Source of the DNA: Pipra filicauda
Taxonomy: Eukaryota; Chordata; Aves; Passeriformes; Pipridae
Assembly (NCBI RefSeq): GCF_003945595.2
Contig: NW_024104344.1
Location: 1,252,715-1,316,714 of the forward strand
Reading direction: 5' to 3'
DNA: 64,000 nucleotides
Position numbers and translations under genes: made by a program. This document shows, one piece after another, positions 61,601 to 64,000 of this stretch. Positions within the stretch are counted from its first letter, which is position 1, and every line of letters begins with the position of its first letter. The notes under the pieces were generated by a model, which was not told the DNA's origin, did no database searches, and saw only the letters and a program-made list of their open reading frames with translations.

Positions 61601-62209
61601 CAAAACTATGGTTTGAACAAACAGAGCAAATAAAATTTTAAGGCATCTAGAATCTTTTCTGTGGTTGTGTGGGTGATTGACTGCAAGCTGGGCTCAACTT
61701 GCTGTATCTCAATGCTGTATAATGCTGTCTAAAGGCACTGTGTTAATTTGCTGAATTGATAAAAATAAGACCACCGTGCTCACTTAGGCTTCAGACCATG
61801 TTTGTTCAGCTCTTGTACTGGACAGATCTGGCATTAGTGATTATAGGACTTTGACCCAATGCAGAGTCTGCTAATATTATGGAGTAATGGTTGTCCTTTC
61901 AACCAGATAAACCAAGACTATGTTAACTTTGATCAGACAGTGACCCCAAAGTTAGGAGATCAAGCTGGAAGCTGCATGAAAGCAGAGAAAGTGGGAAAGT
62001 TAGACAGGAACTTAGGCTGAAGTTACTATTTTGCAGAGAATAGTATATTCCATGGCGGGGAAAGGGTGATCTGTTTTAAAAATCTGTGTGAAGTCTGTGC
62101 AGGGACTACAGCTGTACATGCCCATGTCAAACTGGGTGAAGTGTCTATAAAAGCTCTTGGTGGTAGTCTTGGAAAGGGAGGCACAGTAAAATGTATAATA
62201 AATCACTCT
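58667..62209. other. AT-rich unique DNA, no gene seen
   Basis: An (AT)n run of about 20 bases sits at 58948-58967. No other repeat or exon is recognised. Confidence 0.35.
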
Positions 62210-62260
62210 TCACAGAATGACAGAATACACCGAGTTGAAAGGGATCCACAAGTAACCTAT
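62210..62260 (-). mobile_element. CR1 3' tip, minus strand, short
   Basis: TCACAGAATGACAGAAT followed by GTTGAAAGGGATCCACAAG matches the inverted CR1 terminus over about 45 bases before similarity is lost. Confidence 0.6.
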
Positions 62261-64000
62261 GTCATCACAACATTCAGGAAATGTGTTTTTATGCACAGAA
62301 AATGTGTCGGAGAACTGAATCCCAGTGGAGTCAAAGGAAGATTAAGTACATGAAAGATACATTGGAGAGGAACCTAATGTAGCCTTGGCGCGTTCATGCA
62401 AGCAGAGGCTATAATGTGTCTCGTTCTTGTAAAGGAACTTTCAGCCACTGTAACCTGGCAGGAAGCTCTCTGAATTCCCACCTTTCCCTGAACTACCTTG
62501 GCAGGGAGATAATAGATACACATGCTCTGTGAGTTGGGAACAAAGACCAGAATTCATTCACTGGTGGGTTATATTTATGATGGTTGTAGGTTGTTTATTT
62601 GCAAACTCTGTTTCACAATACAAAGGAGTTAGCAATTTCACAAACCAAGAAAAGCTATATTTACTAAAAATTTTAGCACCTATTTGGTTCAAGTCTAGGT
62701 AACTCTTCTATAAAATTCCGACTTCTTTCCATGTGTTCAAATGAAACTCATAACGCTGGGGGGAGAAACATCTTTCCAACCTTTGAAAACATCAAAGACA
62801 TTGCTTTCTCCCTGATCTTTGAATATGAAAGTCCCAGTGAGAACTGCAAATGAGGAAAAAGAGTCAGAAAAGATTGGGATTAGCATTTGAGAATCTAGAT
62901 TTGGACCATGAAACAGAATGACAGCTACTGACGGTTATTGGTAACTTGAAACCCTCCATGTAAGATAATTAAGATCATACAACTCTAAACAAACCTCAAA
63001 GGAAATAAAGCAGACCAGGAAAAAGGAATGACAACACTTCATTTTGTTCCCTTAGAAATCTATGAATTTAAAACACACACTGAGCAATTTATAACAGCTA
63101 AAAACCACAGTACTAAGAAGCTTGCTACTGAATCCTGATTGCTGGATTTGCTTTTTCTTTTTCATAAGACAGAGCTTACTACTTCCTTTGTGCTGCATAA
63201 GAAAGGAGCTAGGACAACTTTCTATCATATTAGACTTGAATGATGATTACATGGAAATTAGTGTATTTTGAATTGAGAAGCCTCCATAATTTTTCTTAAA
63301 AGGGTCTGGAAACAGAGTGGCCTGTCTTTGTATATTGTCATCTGAAACACTCTGAAAATAGATAGGTATCTTTTGATTATATGCAGGAGAATTATTTGCA
63401 GCAAACAGATCTATTAATAAATACAGAGGTTTCTACTGTTCATTAATTGTAAGCAAATGATTACATCTTCCTGGAATATTTTCATGCCCTGGAATTATTC
63501 AACAGCTATTTTATGTGAATATATTTCAACCTATAGATTACTGAGAAATTGTTTGCTAAGAGTATTTTACATTTGCAATTTAAACCCCAAGCTGTTTAGA
63601 TTAGATACATACATCAGAGTTAAAATTCTGTTTAATAACTTTGTGAGAGTAGACCTCAGAATCGAGTTCCTATATAACCTCAAAAATAGCTCTCACTTTA
63701 CGTATGGTCTAACAAAGAACATTGGAGAAGAGGAAGACTTTCATATTGTCTTTTGTACACACTAGTGGTAGAATAAATTCCACAAAATGGCTCCTGGTAA
63801 TGAAGTGCGATCCATGATACACTACCAAAATATACTGTTGCCTGAAAGAGAATAACAGTACAATATATTTATAAGTGATTAATTTTCCTGCTAAGTGGAG
63901 TTTGTTAGACTGTGAATTTCAATTAGAGATAAAAGCTAAAATTATATTTAGAGGTAGCCAATCAACAGTTTGTAGATGTTTAATTAATTTATTTTTTTTT
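62261..64000. other. AT-rich unique DNA, no gene seen
   Basis: The 102-codon frame at 63457-63765 is of ordinary AT-rich composition with no known domain. The window ends in a T-run. Confidence 0.35.

Overview
This 64 kb window looks like bird nuclear DNA: an AT-rich, gene-poor (intergenic or deeply intronic) stretch with scattered retroelements. The call rests on CR1 LINE copies ending in tandem ATTCTATG-type octamers, several LTRs of avian endogenous-retrovirus style, and no mammalian-type SINEs or L1. A crocodilian or turtle is possible but less likely. I see no bacterial-type operon, CRISPR array, tRNA, rRNA or convincing host exon. Nearly all open frames of 60-120 codons are chance frames or lie inside repeats.

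Layout. 1-614 holds a minus-strand LTR cut by the window edge. 2158-2289 is a C/A-only tract ending in A25. 2898-3066 is a truncated LTR fragment. 4835-5539 is a 695-bp solo LTR with a 5-bp target duplication. 5540-22344 is long unique AT-rich DNA. 22345-23677 is a 5'-truncated CR1 carrying a broken reverse transcriptase, abutting a small inverted CR1 scrap. 26399-26480, 58574-58666 and 62210-62260 are CR1 3' tips on the minus strand. 29011-29248 is a 226-bp minus-strand solo LTR with a 6-bp duplication. 36558-37031 is a 462-bp solo LTR with a 6-bp duplication. 39570-41947 is a compact LTR-flanked element. 42370-43100 is an older minus-strand CR1. 43974-44029 is a 12-bp minisatellite. 49096-49303 is a 208-bp pure pyrimidine tract. 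51077-51160 is another LTR scrap.

The most interesting object is the element at 39570-41947. Two LTRs, nearly identical over about 510 bp, flank only about 1.3 kb. That interior has a primer-binding site matching the 3' end of elongator tRNA-Met over 18 bases, a tandem duplication of the primer-site/leader block, and a very GC-rich, repeat-built block. It has no recognisable gag, pol or env. It reads as a fairly young non-autonomous endogenous retrovirus, moved by proteins supplied in trans. In three of the LTRs the AATAAA lies 18-25 bases after the TATA-like box, at or before the expected start site. That layout would keep the signal out of, or at the very start of, 5'-LTR transcripts.

No genes here work together in a pathway. 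The functional content is that of retroelements and their promoters and poly(A) signals. All family assignments are from memory of sequence style, without a database search.
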